Both the position numbers and the translations under genes were made by a program. A stretch of DNA of 64,000 bases, from contig NZ_CP146343.1 in assembly GCF_037055275.1 (NCBI RefSeq), forward strand, positions 902,501 to 966,500, given 5' to 3'. The notes below the pieces were generated by a model. That model ran no database searches. It had not been told where the DNA came from and was given only the letters and a program-made list of their open reading frames with translations. This DNA comes from Pseudomonas sp. ML2-2023-3. GTDB lineage: Bacteria; Pseudomonadota; Gammaproteobacteria; Pseudomonadales; Pseudomonadaceae. Of this stretch, positions 63,412-64,000 are shown piece after piece. Each line of letters starts with the position of its first letter. Within the stretch, counting starts at the first letter, position 1.

Positions 63412-63702
63412 TCATGGCCTGGCCAGCCCCGGCAGGTCCGGCAGTTTTTTCGGGCCGTGCAAGCGCACTCGTTTCTGACGGTTCAGTTCGCCGCTGATCA
63501 GGCTTACCTGGCTTTTGGAGATGCCAAACGCCTTGGCCAGAAAAGCCATCAGGTGGGCATTGGCCTTGCCTTCTACCGGCGGGGCAGTGAGGCGGATTTT
63601 CAGACGATCACCGTGCAAGCCAGCGAACTCGTCGCTGCTGGCCTTGGGTTGCAGGTGACAGTCGAGAATCAGGTCCTCGCCGTCCCAACGGAAGTAGCCC
63701 AT
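63412..63702 (-). CDS. yggU: YggU-family (DUF167) protein
   Basis: The 96-residue protein belongs to the DUF167 family. It shows DCHLQPKASSDEFAGLHGD (about 14-32), RLKIRLTAPPVEGKANAHLM (about 33-53) and FGISKSQVSLISGELNRQKR. The function is unknown, although it is one of the most widespread small protein families. ATG 63702 overlaps the stop of yggT by one base (TGATG), so the two are coupled. Confidence 0.92.
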   Translation of the reverse strand: MGYFRWDGEDLILDCHLQPKASSDEFAGLHGDRLKIRLTAPPVEGKANAHLMAFLAKAFGISKSQVSLISGELNRQKRVRLHGPKKLPDLPGLARP

Positions 63703-64000
63703 CAGATCAGGCCGAACAACACGACCGGCATGCCGACGTACATCGCCAATGGCGGGATCACGTAGCTCTGGATCAACTGGATGACCATGAACGCCAGGAT
63801 CGGCGAGATATCCAGGCCGCCCATGCTTGGCAGGAAGCGGCGAAACGGTGCCAGTGCAGGTTCGGTGATCTGGTTGACCAGTTCAGCGCCCGGGCTGGTG
63901 CTGCCCGGTGCAACCCACGACAGGATCACGCTGATGATCATGGCGAAGAAGAACACCTTCAAAAACAGTGCGGTCACGCCAATGATCGCCCACAGCAGCA
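63702..64000 (-). CDS. yggT: YggT-family membrane protein, 5' part beyond window
   Basis: The visible 99 residues are the C-terminal YggT repeat; the frame is open to base 64000 (reading LLWAIIGVTALFLKVFFFAM at the cut), so the start lies beyond the window. The full protein is usually about 195 residues with two such repeats. Conserved segments are SWVAPGSTSPGAELVNQITE, PFRRFLPSMGGLDISPILAF and MVIQLIQSYVIPPLAMYVGM. YggT proteins are inner-membrane proteins linked to osmotic tolerance in some bacteria. proC/yggS usually lie upstream. Confidence 0.92.
   Translation of the reverse strand, partial: LLWAIIGVTALFLKVFFFAMIISVILSWVAPGSTSPGAELVNQITEPALAPFRRFLPSMGGLDISPILAFMVIQLIQSYVIPPLAMYVGMPVVLFGLI

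Overview
The window is a 64 kb piece of a Pseudomonas chromosome, most like the P. fluorescens lineage. I infer this from gene order recalled from other pseudomonads (rpiA-ilvA, HAD-rppH-ptsP, TSUP-lgt-thyA, fdx-coaD-laoABC/laoR, rsmD-M16-M16/ftsYEX-rpoH, thiS-thiG-trmB, yggT-yggU-metX-metW-rdgB-hemW). It also carries two families of short palindromic intergenic repeats typical of this group. It is GC-rich and densely coded, with no tRNA, rRNA, CRISPR array, transposase or prophage seen. Both ends cut a gene: an LLM flavin monooxygenase on the left and yggT on the right.

Layout. 1-3360: a leftward sulfur-scavenging operon with two SfnB-type acyl-CoA-dehydrogenase-fold oxidoreductases and a DszA/NtaA-type monooxygenase. 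3580-6849: an uncharacterised two-repeat protein in an AT-rich patch and two tandem SdiA-regulated-domain membrane-anchored proteins. 6973-17016: housekeeping block (rpiA, ilvA, DUF2269, HAD phosphatase, rppH, ptsP, NRDE protein, TSUP permease, lgt, thyA). 17142-29459: accessory block between thyA and folA, with cadR/cadA metal efflux, a phosphonate locus (LysR, ABC ATPase, fused permease, binding protein, FAD oxidoreductase, PhnZ-type HD oxygenase), and a GTPase/membrane protein pair (DUF3482/DUF2868). 29550-40000: folA, tcyP, pchP, ilvD, DUF4153, rlmI, mutM, ferredoxin, coaD. 40096-47362: the long-chain alcohol oxidation locus laoABC with divergent laoR, then sseA, an AraC regulator and a YheT hydrolase. 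47662-64000: rsmD and an M16 peptidase pair, ftsY-ftsE-ftsX-rpoH, mtgA, DUF423, thiS-thiG-trmB, and the leftward yggT-yggU-metX-metW-DUF4426-rdgB-hemW-DUF3392 group.

How it works together. Sulfur recurs: organosulfur oxidation, a TSUP permease, cystine uptake, a sulfurtransferase and methionine synthesis. The phosphonate cluster has uptake plus a C-P cleaving PhnZ homologue and an amine oxidase-like flavoprotein, but no PhnY, PhnW or PhnX in the window. Several regulatory sites are readable: a CadR box in a 19-bp-spacer promoter, a palindrome exactly between the -35 and -10 of laoC, an AlgU-like promoter before rpoH, a near-consensus sigma-70 promoter for the two-repeat protein, and palindromes before pchP and metX.
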